Source: Debaryomyces hansenii CBS767 (lineage: Eukaryota > Ascomycota > Pichiomycetes > Serinales > Debaryomycetaceae). From it: a DNA stretch of 64,000 bases. The DNA lies in NCBI RefSeq assembly GCF_000006445.2, contig NC_006047.2, positions 1,922,001-1,986,000 on the forward strand. The letters run 5' to 3'. The notes beneath the pieces were generated by a model, which was not told the origin of the DNA, made no database searches, and was given only the letters and a program-made list of their open reading frames with translations. Below are positions 50,833 through 61,129 of the stretch, one piece after another; within the stretch, counting starts at the first letter, position 1, and each line of letters starts with the position of its first letter. A program made the translations under genes and the position numbers.

Positions 50833-52964
50833 ATGTCAGGAACAGAAGCAATACAACTTTTGAATCAATCTAGTGGATATGGAATACTTGTTGGGGTAGG
50901 TGCTTTATTTGCAATTGGCATGATTTTAACCACAAAATTGCTAGAAAAATATCTCCATGAAGATGCAAAATCAACAGAAGTTTTTATGGTTGCTAACAGG
51001 TCTGTAGGGATTCCTTTATTAGCCAGCTCGGTTTATCTGAGCTGGACTTGGGCAACTGAGTTATTATGGGTATGCACCATGGTGTACAATTATGGAATTA
51101 TGGCATCATATTGGTATTCTGCTGGACTCGCAGTTCAAATCTGTCTCATGGCAGTGATTGGTATTGAAGCTAAGAAAAAGATTCCCGCTTGTCATACTTC
51201 TTTGGAGATTGTTGAATTAAGATATGGAAAGGCGTGCCATTTATTATTTATGTTCTTATCGTTGACTAATAATTTGCTCTCATGCTGCTCAATGATTGTA
51301 GGGGCTGCAGGAGCAATCTCTATTATTGCTGGTAATCTACATATAGTTGCCAGTACAATGCTTATTCCGTTTGGTGTATTATTGTATACCACCGTTGGAG
51401 GTCTAAAAGCTACTTTTCTAACAGATTTTGTTCATTCGTTCATATTGTTAATCATCCTATGCTATGTTGATACAGCTATTATTTCATCAAAAGAAATTGG
51501 GGGACTAGATGGACTTTATGATTTAGTATTAAAACATGAATCGGATAGATATATTGAAGGTAATTACAACGGATCTTTTTTGACTGGAAAATCTCAGGGT
51601 GCAATATTTTTTGGGATTATTCTAACCCTTGGGAATTTTGGACTAACAGTGATGGATTCGTCATTTTGGCAGAAAAGTTTTAGTGCTAATACAAAAGCAA
51701 GTTTGCCAGGTTATCTAATCGCTGGATTTTTTATCGCCGCAAATGTTTGGGGTTTAGGATCAATTGTAGGATTATCCAGTATTGTATTAGAAGGAACTCC
51801 TACTTTTCCTACTTATCCTAGGAAAATGACTCCCTCTGAAGTTAGCAGTGGATTTGTGTTGCCCTATACCGTAAAAGGATTATTAGGAAATGGAGGAGTA
51901 GGTGCAATTTTATTAGTAATATACTTAGCAGTGACATCCACTGTAAGTGCACAAATGATATCTGTTAGCAGTATTTTGTCTTTTGATATCTATAAGAAAT
52001 ATATCAAACCTGATGCTCAGAATCATCAAATGATCAGAGTTAGTCATTTTGGAGTTATATTTTTTGGCTTATTTGCTGCAGGATTCTCAGTAATGTTGCA
52101 TTATGTTGGCGTTGATATGACATGGCTTGGATATTTTTATTCAATGATTATTTGTCCTGGTACGTAGAATTTAAATTTCGCTGCAAAATAAAAAAAAAAT
52201 ACGCAGCTTTCAAATGATTATTAACATACTAACCCTGTCTAGGAGTAATCCCCTTAGTGTTTACCATTACATGGAGTAGACAAACAAAATTGGCAGCTTT
52301 TATTTCTCCAATTATTGGACTTGTTTGTGGGCTTGTTGTATGGACGACTACAGCATCTCATTATTACAATGAAGTCACGGTTGCAAGCCTTGGTGGTCAA
52401 TTGCCTTGTATGTTTGGTGGTTTAACAGCTCTCTTTTTACCTGGAATTGTTAGCATCGTAGTAAGCTTGACTATACGACCACATCGTTTTGACTGGAATC
52501 AATTAAGACGAGCAGAGCTTATTATCTCTGAAGAGGATGAACATATACCTAACCAAAAGATAGAGCTCGATAGTTCAGAGGAATCAAATGGCAACAAAGA
52601 AATCATTGATAAGGCGAGTCAGAAGACTAATATTAGAAATAGATATGATGAAACTGATAGTGATAATGTGTATGATGAGCTGCTTGAAACAGAGGAACAA
52701 AAAAATAGGTTATTAACGACCTATCTGAAGCTTGGTTATGCGGCATTTATATTTGTTCTTTTAATCACTTGGGTACTTTGGCCTTTACCTTTGTATAGAG
52801 ATTGGGTCTGGAGCCGTGCTTACTTTAAGGGTTATATAACAGTATCACTTATTTGGGTATATGGAGCATTATTAGTAATTGGTGTTTATCCATTGATAGA
52901 TGGAAGACATTCAGCAACTAAAATAATAAGAGGAGTATATAATGATTACTTAAAAAGAGATTAA
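50833..52964 (+). CDS. DUR3: Urea (and polyamine) permease
   Basis: The gene has two exons, 50833-52159 and 52243-52964, giving 682 residues; the joined reading is IICPGVIPLVFTITW. It belongs to the sodium:solute symporter superfamily with about 15 predicted segments. Dur3-type blocks are SWTWATELLW, IVGLSSIVLEGTPTFPTYPR, STVSAQMISVSSILSFDIYK and a Glu/Ser-rich loop before the last segments. Saccharomyces Dur3 takes up urea and polyamines at the plasma membrane and is under nitrogen control. A GATAAG and a tandem element lie upstream. A decayed paralogue lies 9 kb away in the opposite direction. A CTG at 51037-51039 falls where Dur3 proteins usually have Ser, consistent with CUG-Ser decoding. 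Confidence 0.93.
52160..52242 (+). other. Intron of DUR3
   Basis: The intron is 83 bases with donor GTACGT at 52160, branch point TACTAAC at 52227-52233 and acceptor CTAG ending at 52242. It splits a Gly codon (g/ga). Confidence 0.92.
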
Positions 52965-53472
52965 TCCTTCTTTATATCATTTTGAAATGAATGAGTTGGT
53001 CTAAAAAACTACATCTATTTCTGGCATAGAAAACGTTTTGTAAACTATGTATCAAGACGAACATTAGAAAGACTATGGGAGATAAATTTACTAGGTGAAA
53101 TGTGTATATGTGTTTCAGATTTGAATATATGTTATTTAAGTAGTTTCAAAATGTGCTAGAGATTTATAGTATTTGCCAGTTTAGCCAGTTCAGATGTAGC
53201 TCCATTTTAGTATCAAGTAATTTCAGATGAGGTTCACTAAGCAAACACATTTGTTAACTGAAACAATAGCCAAGAAGCATATATTGTATTTCGACACGAA
53301 ATATTAACCAAACCCACGTGATTGCACCTTAATGTGGTTCGAATATTTGCAACCTCAAGAGAGAGGACAAGAACGGCTTAGTAAAGCCACTTTAAGTCAA
53401 ATAACTAATCTATAAATATTAAAATTATCAGTTTATATGAATTAACTATTCTTTTCAAATATAACTAGGGAA
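52965..53472. other. Intergenic before the 2OG oxygenase
   Basis: These 508 bases hold the regulatory pair listed at 53315-53339. No ORF or RNA gene was recognised. Confidence 0.55.
53315..53339 (+). promoter_or_regulatory. Composite CACGTGA plus AATGTGGTT element
   Basis: CACGTGA (53315-53321) is followed after nine bases by AATGTGGTT (53331-53339), about 135-160 bases before the oxygenase ATG. Adjacent Cbf1 and Met31/32-type cores are the hallmark of Met4-controlled sulfur genes in Saccharomyces, and the MET2 gene in this window has both. Confidence 0.6.
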
Positions 53473-54729
53473 ATGACTAGAAATATTGGCAAGGAACAGA
53501 GAGAATTGAAGTATAAACTAAGACCTTTCATTGAAGCTCAACCTTCAAAATCAAATATTAAACCTGTGGAATTAGATGCAATAGATTTATCCTTATTTAG
53601 GGAAGGGCCAGAGTTTTTGGCGCAAAGGAAAAAATTAGCCGCCAAATTAGAGAACTCTTTATCTACGTATGGCTTTTTTTCATTGATCAATCATGGAATT
53701 GATATACTGACTTTTGATCGCTTAAGATCAATTGCCCAATGTATCTTAGAATTGCCTGAAGAGATTAAAAGAAAGCACCTTGCTGGTGCTTTAAAATCGG
53801 ATGAAGAAGTTAGGTCTAGGTCTTTAGGTGGTGAAAGAGGTGCTGGCTTCAAACCTAGGGGTTATTGGCTGATGAAAAATGGAGTAGTGGATGCAATAGA
53901 GCACTATAATTTTAGAGATTTACAGCAACCGGAATTTTTCGACGAGGATAAAAATTATCCGGACTTAGTTAGATATTACTTACCAGAAGTTGCTAGTTAT
54001 TATAGATTCTTGCACTCCTCCATCTTAAGAAAGCTAACAATATTATGCGATCTTATCTTGGAACTTCCGGAAGGATTCCTTTGGGAAAATTATTTCAAGG
54101 TCACTGAAAATAATCATCATAATTCCGGTAATGGTTTTGGAAGATTCATGTTATATCATTCAATGGATCCGAAGGAGGAGGAAAAGGTGGACAAAAATTG
54201 GCTTCGGGGTCATTCAGATGGTTCTGCTTTTACATTTATTACTTCGCAGCCGATTATGTCCCTACAAATCAGGGATTATTTCACAGGTGAATGGAAATAT
54301 GTAGGTCATACTCCAGGAGGGTTGATAGTAAATATTGGAGATGCTATGGAATTTATCACTGGGGGATATTTTAAATCTTCAATCCATAGGGTAGTGTCAC
54401 CCCCTGATGATCAGAAAAACTTCCAAAGATTAGTCTTAATTTATTTCTGTAACCCAAAATATTCTGCAACCTTAGATCCAGAACCTTTAAATTCTGCGAA
54501 ACTAAAAAGACTGGGGTATATAAAGCCAAAAATATGGGAGAAAATTACGTTTTCTCAATGGGATGATGAAAAAGGTAGATTATTTGGTAAAAAAGAAGTT
54601 AATGATGTAGCAGGTGATGAACCAAACTTAGTCCTACTATTTGGTAGACTCCATGAAAGATGGCATCAAGCCGAGCAAGATTTTTCACTTGAGGCTGCAA
54701 AGAAAAAATTCAAGGTTATCGAAGTATGA
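53473..54729 (+). CDS. 2-oxoglutarate/Fe(II)-dependent oxygenase, isopenicillin-N-synthase-like
   Basis: This 418-residue enzyme has the DIOX_N domain (about residues 30-150, with STYGFFSLINHGID) and a 2OG-Fe(II) domain. The iron ligands are His247 and Asp249 (GHSDGSAFTF) and His305 (SIHRVVSPP). Arg319 is placed to bind the 2-oxoglutarate carboxylate, although the usual Arg-x-Ser reads RLV, so the Ser is missing. No membrane or signal segment is seen. Substrates of fungal members are diverse and cannot be deduced. The upstream CACGTGA/TGTGGTT pair suggests a sulfur-related role, for example attack on an organosulfur compound, but this is inference. Confidence 0.87.
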   Translation: MTRNIGKEQRELKYKLRPFIEAQPSKSNIKPVELDAIDLSLFREGPEFLAQRKKLAAKLENSLSTYGFFSLINHGIDILTFDRLRSIAQCILELPEEIKRKHLAGALKSDEEVRSRSLGGERGAGFKPRGYWLMKNGVVDAIEHYNFRDLQQPEFFDEDKNYPDLVRYYLPEVASYYRFLHSSILRKLTILCDLILELPEGFLWENYFKVTENNHHNSGNGFGRFMLYHSMDPKEEEKVDKNWLRGHSDGSAFTFITSQPIMSLQIRDYFTGEWKYVGHTPGGLIVNIGDAMEFITGGYFKSSIHRVVSPPDDQKNFQRLVLIYFCNPKYSATLDPEPLNSAKLKRLGYIKPKIWEKITFSQWDDEKGRLFGKKEVNDVAGDEPNLVLLFGRLHERWHQAEQDFSLEAAKKKFKVIEV

Positions 54730-54816
54730 GAGAGAGGCTCCATAACGAGTCAATATTATGTACAATGTAATGTATATTGAAGAACTTTAACATATTATAA
54801 ACATCTAGCTATGTAA

Positions 54817-55233
54817 TCAATTCTGTGAAGTAACTGTGGCTTCAGCAGCAGATTGTAAAGCGGTCGCATCACTGGCTTGAATATACCAGTATGGACTTGG
54901 AACACCCGCACTGGAACAAATAGAGGTAGCTAAACTGGTTGCAGTTGAAACATCACCGCCCTTACAATTTTCGGCAATACATTCAGCAACTGGAGCACCC
55001 CAGTTTGACATAACACAAAGACAGCCTGGATCCCAGTATGGACATGGTGTGCTATCAGTGTCTTCTTTGACACACGACTGAGCACATTCAGGGAGTTTCG
55101 AATAAATTGGATCAGCAAAACCATTTATAGTTGCAGTGTGTGCAACAGATGGATACGTTGCATAGTCTTCGGCGCTAGCTGAGCTCGCATAAAATGATAC
55201 AATCGCAGTAGCCAATAAATTGAAGGAAATCAT
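54817..55233 (-). CDS. Secreted CFEM-domain protein, haemophore-like
   Basis: The first ATG is at 55231-55233 (the open frame extends upstream only to a TTG), giving 138 residues. A signal peptide ends about Ala21. The CFEM domain has all eight cysteines (50, 54, 64, 71, 73, 85, 90, 106), and the haem-iron ligand position is Asp68 in PYWDPGCLC. There is no GPI-anchor tail, so the protein is probably released, like Csa2 of Candida, rather than wall-bound like Rbt5/Pga7. It may capture haem iron. It is convergent with the 2OG oxygenase, an iron enzyme, but that pairing may be chance. Confidence 0.9.
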   Translation of the reverse strand: MISFNLLATAIVSFYASSASAEDYATYPSVAHTATINGFADPIYSKLPECAQSCVKEDTDSTPCPYWDPGCLCVMSNWGAPVAECIAENCKGGDVSTATSLATSICSSAGVPSPYWYIQASDATALQSAAEATVTSQN

Positions 55234-55680
55234 GTTCTTCAAAGTAAAACTAACAGTATAATTGTATAAAGCTAAATTTTCATTCCAGAGATTGGACTAA
55301 CGCCTACCCATTAGTGGTAGTTCATGAAAACAATGCCAATGAGTTTGGAAATGCTAAAAGCCAATCAATATCTTTTTAACATGAAAGTACTTCGAGTATT
55401 TCCGGCAACGGGTTATCTGATGTATTAGATAAAATGAACAATAAAATAGCATCTATAATGCATGAACGTAAAATGAAATTCATTTAAGCCAAGAATTTTT
55501 ACATTTGTTCGGCAATGAATATATCGGATTTGAGTGTAACGAGACAGTTACAGTAGTAAATACTCAGTGAAAAAAGTAGACCAGGCACTCGCATAGTAAA
55601 TCAGACGGTAAATAGGAAATGAAACTTGGAATTGAAAGTATTATATATTATTGATATCTAAAAAATGTTTATCACAACAA
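55234..55680. other. Intergenic upstream of the CFEM gene
   Basis: These 447 bases include the CFEM gene promoter and the 3-prime region of the flavin monooxygenase. No clear element was recognised. Confidence 0.5.
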
Positions 55681-57207
55681 TCATGCAGAGACCAAAGTAT
55701 CTTCTATATTTAATGTTCTATCTTTGAGTTTGTAAAATAAGCTTTCCAAATAAGTTGCACCTTCATTTATCTCGTTGAGGAACTTAGAATCTTCTTCAAA
55801 TGGATTTTTTCTACCTTTAGGTGAATAAGTATGAAGTTTATCAATGAAATTGCCTTTCACCGCATCATGTGTATAATAATGAAAGAATAGATTATTAGCA
55901 GTGCCTTCAATATGATTTTTCTCCCATGCAAGTTGTTCCTCTTTCGTTGGTAAAGTTTTAGCATTGGACCATATGCCTGCAATAGCAGAAGCACTTGCTT
56001 CAATAGTATGGAAATTGATGGTAGAAATTGCAACCCCAACAGTTGCTAAAGTTGGATCTTCAATAGAAAACGTGTCATAATAAAGTCCACTGACTCGACT
56101 TAAATTTGATGGTTCAATAACTTTTAAATATTTATTAAGAAATGGATAATGATAGTGATATCCTGTAGCTAATAAGATAACGTCAAAATCCTTTTCTTTG
56201 GTACCATCAGAAAATAGAACTTCATTAGATTCCGGTAGAAATCTCTCAATGACAGGCTTCGTGGAAATTCCTTCCGACTCAACCGCTTTATCAATCCAAG
56301 GAAACACAAGGTGTGGCCCTCGTTTAGATATAAAAGTTTCTTTGGCTAGAGGTACGACATACTGCAAAATATTTGCACTACTGAAGCTTCCTCCAACTAT
56401 TAGCACCTTCTTATCCTTAAAGCTTTGCGCAGATCTATAAGACTTGGAGTGTATTAATATATCTGGATGCAGTTCATTAAACTTGGCTAATCCTTCAATA
56501 TGGGGTATATTGGGAACAGTATAGTGACCATTTGCTATTACAACTGCATCAAATTCCTCCTGATACCATTCTTCATTACCAGTTGATGTATGTCTTACAG
56601 TAACAACCCATTTATCGTTACTTTTGAAAAGACCTTCTACCCTAGAATTTTTTCGAACGTAATCATCTAAGTTTTCTTTATCGACGAAGTCGCTAAATCT
56701 CTTAGAAAGCTCATCATGAGATAGGAAAGGATAGATAGTTCGTGATTTATCCAAATATTTTGCCTCGTTAGGTAAATAAGAGAATCTTGTGAATCTTGAA
56801 GGGATATTTGTAAATAATCCAGGGAATACTCCACTTTTGTTCCACTCGAGCTCTCGAGCTATTGGATCTAATTTTCTAATAACAGGCTTATGAACCGAAG
56901 TTTTTTGTAAATTGTCTGGAATTGGTTGACTTGGATGGATGATATCCGGGTCGGCATACGATTCAGTATCAAGCAAATCTTGTGGTGGTATTGGAAGATC
57001 TGAATCTGCACCAGACGTTGCCCAGATCCCCCCTACTTTATCTTTTTGTTCAAATGCGACAATCTTAGTAAACTTGGGATCTATCGAGTTGGCGCTTCCA
57101 ATAGTTGAAGAACCGTCTTTGTTGGTGTGCAAAAATTCATATAACGAAGCAAGACCGCCAGGTCCCGCTCCAATTATAGCTATCGATTGTATGTCAAGTT
57201 TTGTCAT
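55681..57207 (-). CDS. Flavin-containing monooxygenase
   Basis: This 508-residue enzyme has the FAD fingerprint GAGPGGLA at residues 13-20, an extended fungal-type N-terminal domain, the FMO-like block SRFTRFSYLPNE, and the NADPH-binding GGSFSSANI at about residues 269-277. A late LLATGYHYHYPFL (about 345-357) is the ATG-type motif of the family. Yeast Fmo1 oxidises thiols such as glutathione in the ER, while other members oxygenate nucleophilic N or S. There is no membrane anchor at the C-terminus (TLVSA end). Several TGTGG cores upstream hint at sulfur regulation. Confidence 0.9.
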   Translation of the reverse strand: MTKLDIQSIAIIGAGPGGLASLYEFLHTNKDGSSTIGSANSIDPKFTKIVAFEQKDKVGGIWATSGADSDLPIPPQDLLDTESYADPDIIHPSQPIPDNLQKTSVHKPVIRKLDPIARELEWNKSGVFPGLFTNIPSRFTRFSYLPNEAKYLDKSRTIYPFLSHDELSKRFSDFVDKENLDDYVRKNSRVEGLFKSNDKWVVTVRHTSTGNEEWYQEEFDAVVIANGHYTVPNIPHIEGLAKFNELHPDILIHSKSYRSAQSFKDKKVLIVGGSFSSANILQYVVPLAKETFISKRGPHLVFPWIDKAVESEGISTKPVIERFLPESNEVLFSDGTKEKDFDVILLATGYHYHYPFLNKYLKVIEPSNLSRVSGLYYDTFSIEDPTLATVGVAISTINFHTIEASASAIAGIWSNAKTLPTKEEQLAWEKNHIEGTANNLFFHYYTHDAVKGNFIDKLHTYSPKGRKNPFEEDSKFLNEINEGATYLESLFYKLKDRTLNIEDTLVSA

Positions 57208-57279
57208 AATTGATCGTTAACTTGATCGTTAACTTAATCGTTCTTTTTCTGTTATATTTCCTTATTTATAGCCGAATAT

Positions 57280-57693
57280 AACTGTGGATGCAGTGATGCC
57301 ACTGTTGCAAAATGATTCAACGAGTTCTAATTATTACAGAATACTAAAGAACAATGTTCGTCGCGTTAAGGTAAAAACAGGTAAATATGTCGTTAAATTC
57401 AGTGCTACAGAAGTCATTAGCTGATTAAAACAAGCTTATCCTTCAACATAAACTACTGATAAAAACCAAAATACGAAGTAGAGAAGACTAATAGTAGTAC
57501 CATCGTCCATTCAAGTGACAACGCTGAGTAAAATTCCTTCAGTTGAGTGCAAAAGTTTTAATATGTGGCGCTGGTAGAAGAAACCACGCAAATTAATGTG
57601 GTTTAATGAAATTCCATTCACCAAATAAGCAGAAGACACGAAAATTCTCATGAATCACCCAATTTCTCATGTCCTTAAATAGTTTACTGTGGC
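57280..57693. promoter_or_regulatory. TGTGG cluster upstream of the flavin monooxygenase
   Basis: AACTGTGG (57280-57287), ATGTGGCG (57563-57570), ATGTGGTT (57596-57603) and ACTGTGGC (57686-57693) lie within about 490 bases of the FMO start. Two carry the fuller TGTGGC core of Met31/32 sites. No CACGTG accompanies them. Confidence 0.4.
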
Positions 57694-58281
57694 GATTTTC
57701 ATATTGTCTCACGGCCAGTTCTGATATAACGGCTTCGTAATACACATACAACGATGTAAATTCAATTTTGCTAATTGAATCTTATTGTCTATTCGGATAT
57801 AATATATTAAATAAAAATTACCAAAAGAAACCGAAATTTTGTAACTGTTAACTGAAGTTAATAAAATAATAGTTATGAAAATCTGGAATTTCTTTTGCTT
57901 TAATAATAGTTTATCCCAATATCTTGGGATTTTTCACATTACACTGGGAATGTGATACCGAAATTCTCATTTACTCTCATTAATCTGCGATCTGATTATA
58001 TCATAATGATTTGATAGATTGCCATAACCAGCATATGGCTTTGAAACAGAACCGACCTGAAGGTTCGTCTACAGATGTTTTTATTACGATTAGACTTAAC
58101 CGTATAAATTATCATCCGGAGATGACCTCCTTCTGCGTATTATTAACTTCTGTGCCTTTTAATCGATACAATTTACTTAAAACCTAATGCATGTTATCAA
58201 TAGGGGTTTAATTGGAGTAATCAAAAAGGACAATTGAACAGATAAGGATACTTCCTAAAGTGATAAATTTTGTTCCTTATC
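57435..58281. promoter_or_regulatory. GATAAG sites upstream of the FCY2-type permease
   Basis: CTTATC at 57435-57440, GATAAG at 58241-58246 and CTTATC at 58276-58281 fit GATA-factor sites used in nitrogen catabolite control. The last two are 220-265 bases before the permease ATG and face each other, a common arrangement in yeast nitrogen genes. Confidence 0.45.
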
Positions 58282-58504
58282 TTTGATTACGCACAAAATG
58301 CATCGATTGGTTACTATTTTTTTATTTGGTCGCTACCGAAGAACCGGAGAATGCCGCATCGATCAAATTTTTCGTCTATTGATAATTATTTACACGACCA
58401 GTGATAACAAAAATTTTTTTCGTTTAAAGGCATCGAAATTTCTTGAACTAATCAACAACAAACCATCTATATTCTATAGGTATCATATAAAAATACGATA
58501 AGAG

Positions 58505-60058
58505 ATGAGTCAGTCAGATCTTGAAAAAAATATCGATAACGTTGGTGATACCAAGAAGAAGAGTTCGTTGGATAGCTTCGAACACTCGTTGGAAGATGAG
58601 CTGAGGCAGACAGAGGTTAAAACCAAAAAGAGTTCATGGTTCGATATTATGGCGTCGCTGTTAAATGCAGAAACAAAAGGTATTGAAATAGTGACTGATG
58701 AAGAGAAAGGTAATGATTCTATATGGAATGCCGTCACTATGTGGCTATCAGCAGATTTGGTTATTGCAACATTCGCCTTGGGAGCACTTGGAGTTACTGT
58801 ATTCCACCTCAGCTTCTGGCAATGTGTGTTAACAATTTTATCTTTTTCCTTATTAGGTGTCTTTCCAGTTGCCTATTTATCTATATTCGGACCTAAATTA
58901 GGTTTAAGACAAATTGTTCTATCTAAGTTTTTGGTAGGCGACTATTGTATGAGGATATTTGCTTTCATTAATGTTATTGCCTGTGTTGGTTGGGGTGCAG
59001 TTAATATTATGAGTGCTGCTCAATTATTGCACATTGTGAATAATGGTGCTCTCCCACCTTGGGCTGGGTGTTTGATTTTAGTCATCTGTACGATTATTGT
59101 CTCATTCTTTGGATACCACGTTATTCATATGTACGAAACGTGGTCATGGGTACCCAATGCAGTTGCATTTATTGCAATAATTGCAAGAATGGCTAAGTCT
59201 GGTAACTTCACGTATGGAGAAATGATCGGAGGCCCAACAACAGCAGGTAATGTTTTAAGTTTTGGTGGTACTATTTTTGGTTTTGCCACTGGATGGACTA
59301 CTTATGCTTCAGATTATACAGTGTATCAACCTAGAGATGTTAGTTCAGCCAAGATCTTTTTTGGTATCTTTGCTATGTTGTATTCAACTTTAATATTCAC
59401 CTTAATATTGGGTGCAGCTTGCGCTACTGGTACTCTTACCAACCTGCGTTGGGCGGAGCTTTATGCTGATAAGTCGATTGGGGGTTTAGTCTATGCTATC
59501 TTAGTGGAAGATTCCTTACACGGTTTCGGGGAATTCTTATGTGTTCTTTTAGCTTTGTCGCTCATTGCCAACAACATTCCGAATATGTACTCTCTTGGTT
59601 TATCAGCTCAAGCGGCATGGTCACCAATGGCCAAAGTCCCAAGATTAGTGTGGACTCTTTTAGGGAATTTTGCTACGTTGGCAGTCTGTATTCCAGCATA
59701 CTACGAATTCGAAGAGGTGATGGATAATTTCATGAACATGATTGGATATTACTTGGCGATTTACCAGGCCATGAGTTTTTCTGAGCATTTTATTCATAGA
59801 AGAGGTAACTTTGCTAATTACGATTATGAAAATTTCGATAGTAAGTTGTCTTATCCTATTGGTATCGCAGGAATTTTTGGTTTTTGTTGTGGGATTGCGG
59901 GAGTTGTTTTAGGTATAAATCAAGTATGGTACTCGGGTGTACTTGCACGCAAAATTGGTGAAAATGGTGGTGATATTGGATTTGAATTAGGCTTCAGCTT
60001 TGCATTTGTTGGGTTCAATTTGGTTAGACCCTTTGAAAAGAAATATATCGGTCGTTAA
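58505..60058 (+). CDS. FCY2: Purine-cytosine permease family transporter
   Basis: This 517-residue NCS1 transporter has a charged cytosolic N-terminus (about 70 residues, Lys/Glu-rich) and 12 predicted membrane segments. Fcy2-type motifs are WLSADLVIATFALGALG (about residues 80-96), FPVAYLSIFGPKLGLRQI (about 120-137), GFATGWTTYASDYTVYQP (about 258-275) and NNIPNMYSLGLSAQA (about 355-369). It imports cytosine, adenine, guanine or hypoxanthine with protons. Yeasts often have several Fcy2 paralogues, so the symbol denotes the family rather than strict orthology. Confidence 0.9.
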   Translation: MSQSDLEKNIDNVGDTKKKSSLDSFEHSLEDELRQTEVKTKKSSWFDIMASLLNAETKGIEIVTDEEKGNDSIWNAVTMWLSADLVIATFALGALGVTVFHLSFWQCVLTILSFSLLGVFPVAYLSIFGPKLGLRQIVLSKFLVGDYCMRIFAFINVIACVGWGAVNIMSAAQLLHIVNNGALPPWAGCLILVICTIIVSFFGYHVIHMYETWSWVPNAVAFIAIIARMAKSGNFTYGEMIGGPTTAGNVLSFGGTIFGFATGWTTYASDYTVYQPRDVSSAKIFFGIFAMLYSTLIFTLILGAACATGTLTNLRWAELYADKSIGGLVYAILVEDSLHGFGEFLCVLLALSLIANNIPNMYSLGLSAQAAWSPMAKVPRLVWTLLGNFATLAVCIPAYYEFEEVMDNFMNMIGYYLAIYQAMSFSEHFIHRRGNFANYDYENFDSKLSYPIGIAGIFGFCCGIAGVVLGINQVWYSGVLARKIGENGGDIGFELGFSFAFVGFNLVRPFEKKYIGR

Positions 60059-61129
60059 GAGATTAATCGGTATTTTTCGATTAATTCTCTATAGAATATC
60101 CAAAACTTCTGATCCCTAAATACCCAAGGGATAATTGTTAGCGAGATCATAATATATATCAGATAAACTTTCATTTATCTCACGATATCATAATAATTGG
60201 TAGCTTTGGATTAATTATGCATATCAGGATGTATGTCTATGAAGAAAACCTCATTTCTATTTTCTTGTATAAAATCAGTAACTTTAATCTTGTTAATAAT
60301 AAAGAATAGGAAATAGTTGAAAGCCTTTACTGCATAATTACTTGAGTCTACTGCACTATGAGCTCGATGTTCGTAATTTCTAAAATCATTCTTCAAGACC
60401 AACTGCAATTTGGCATAAATAATAATTATTCTGCGCTATCCAGATTTCCAACGCAATTGCGAGATTATAATGCACGCCGTTATTATGGCATAATTTGGTG
60501 CAGTTTTGATCGACAAGTGATCGGCAAATTGTTATGTAGGGAGACAAAAAAAAATACTGAGTTTATCAAAGCATTTTGGATACTATGTCTCACAGAAGTA
60601 GACTCTCGATATAATATAAAGTCACCACTTTCGTCTTTCTAATTTCTACTGTATTTTCATTGGTCTAATTAAGCAAGAAAAAGAGTGTTTTAATAGTATT
60701 GTCCTTTTTTTGCCCACTGTTATCTTGGACTCTACTTTACAAATTTTAATACAGTCGATTATATCTAAAGAAATGAAAATAATCTTATTACTCATTAATA
60801 ACTGGCAACATTAGAAATTATATCTAAAATATATTATTTCTCGATAAAAATTTACAAAACGAAAATATTTACTGCTGATTTTTAATTCATAATATAAGTT
60901 ACTTACTTACCAATCAAGGATCTTTCATGAATGATAATTATCAAGTAACGATACTAAATAGATTTTAGTTGATTCCTTGAAGTGATGTTCGCATAATTGC
61001 TTGCTGTTTAGATGACCATAATCATAATTCCCTGCAATCATTTTATTGGAAACAACCTCAATAGAACAGCCTAGCTTATTTAATATATTTTAGGCAATTG
61101 ATTTTTAATAGCTTCAAATTTGTAAAGAA
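60059..61129. other. Gene-free 1.07-kb region
   Basis: Small open frames (60211-60408, 60358-60642) show no similarity or conserved feature. The region is strongly AT-rich, with no recognised RNA gene or element. Confidence 0.5.

Larger units (their letters stand above)
57208..58504. other. Divergent 1.3-kb promoter region, FMO and FCY2-type genes
   Basis: This long spacer serves two divergent genes. On the FMO side lie TGTGG cores (57280-57693); on the permease side lie GATA sites. A short open frame from an ATG at 58298 to 58501 ends three bases before the permease ATG and could act as an upstream ORF if transcribed, but this is probably chance. Confidence 0.55.

Noticed and set aside
50833..52964. 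Two separate half-genes for the urea permease
   Set aside because: An 83-base intron with all signals joins them in frame through a conserved Gly-Val-Ile-Pro segment.
53337..53345. Second B-box-like GGTTCGAA
   Set aside because: It lacks the trailing CC and an A box at the right distance, and overlaps the TGTGGTT promoter motif.
55234..55242. Three extra residues on the CFEM protein
   Set aside because: The upstream codon is TTG; the ATG at 55231-55233 gives a normal signal peptide.
58298..58501. Upstream ORF ending three bases before the FCY2-type ATG
   Set aside because: No similarity or conserved feature supports translation; it is noted only as a possible leader ORF.
60358..60642. 94-codon ORF after the FCY2-type gene
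   Set aside because: It has an ATG but no domain, signal or codon bias, and lies in AT-rich spacer DNA.
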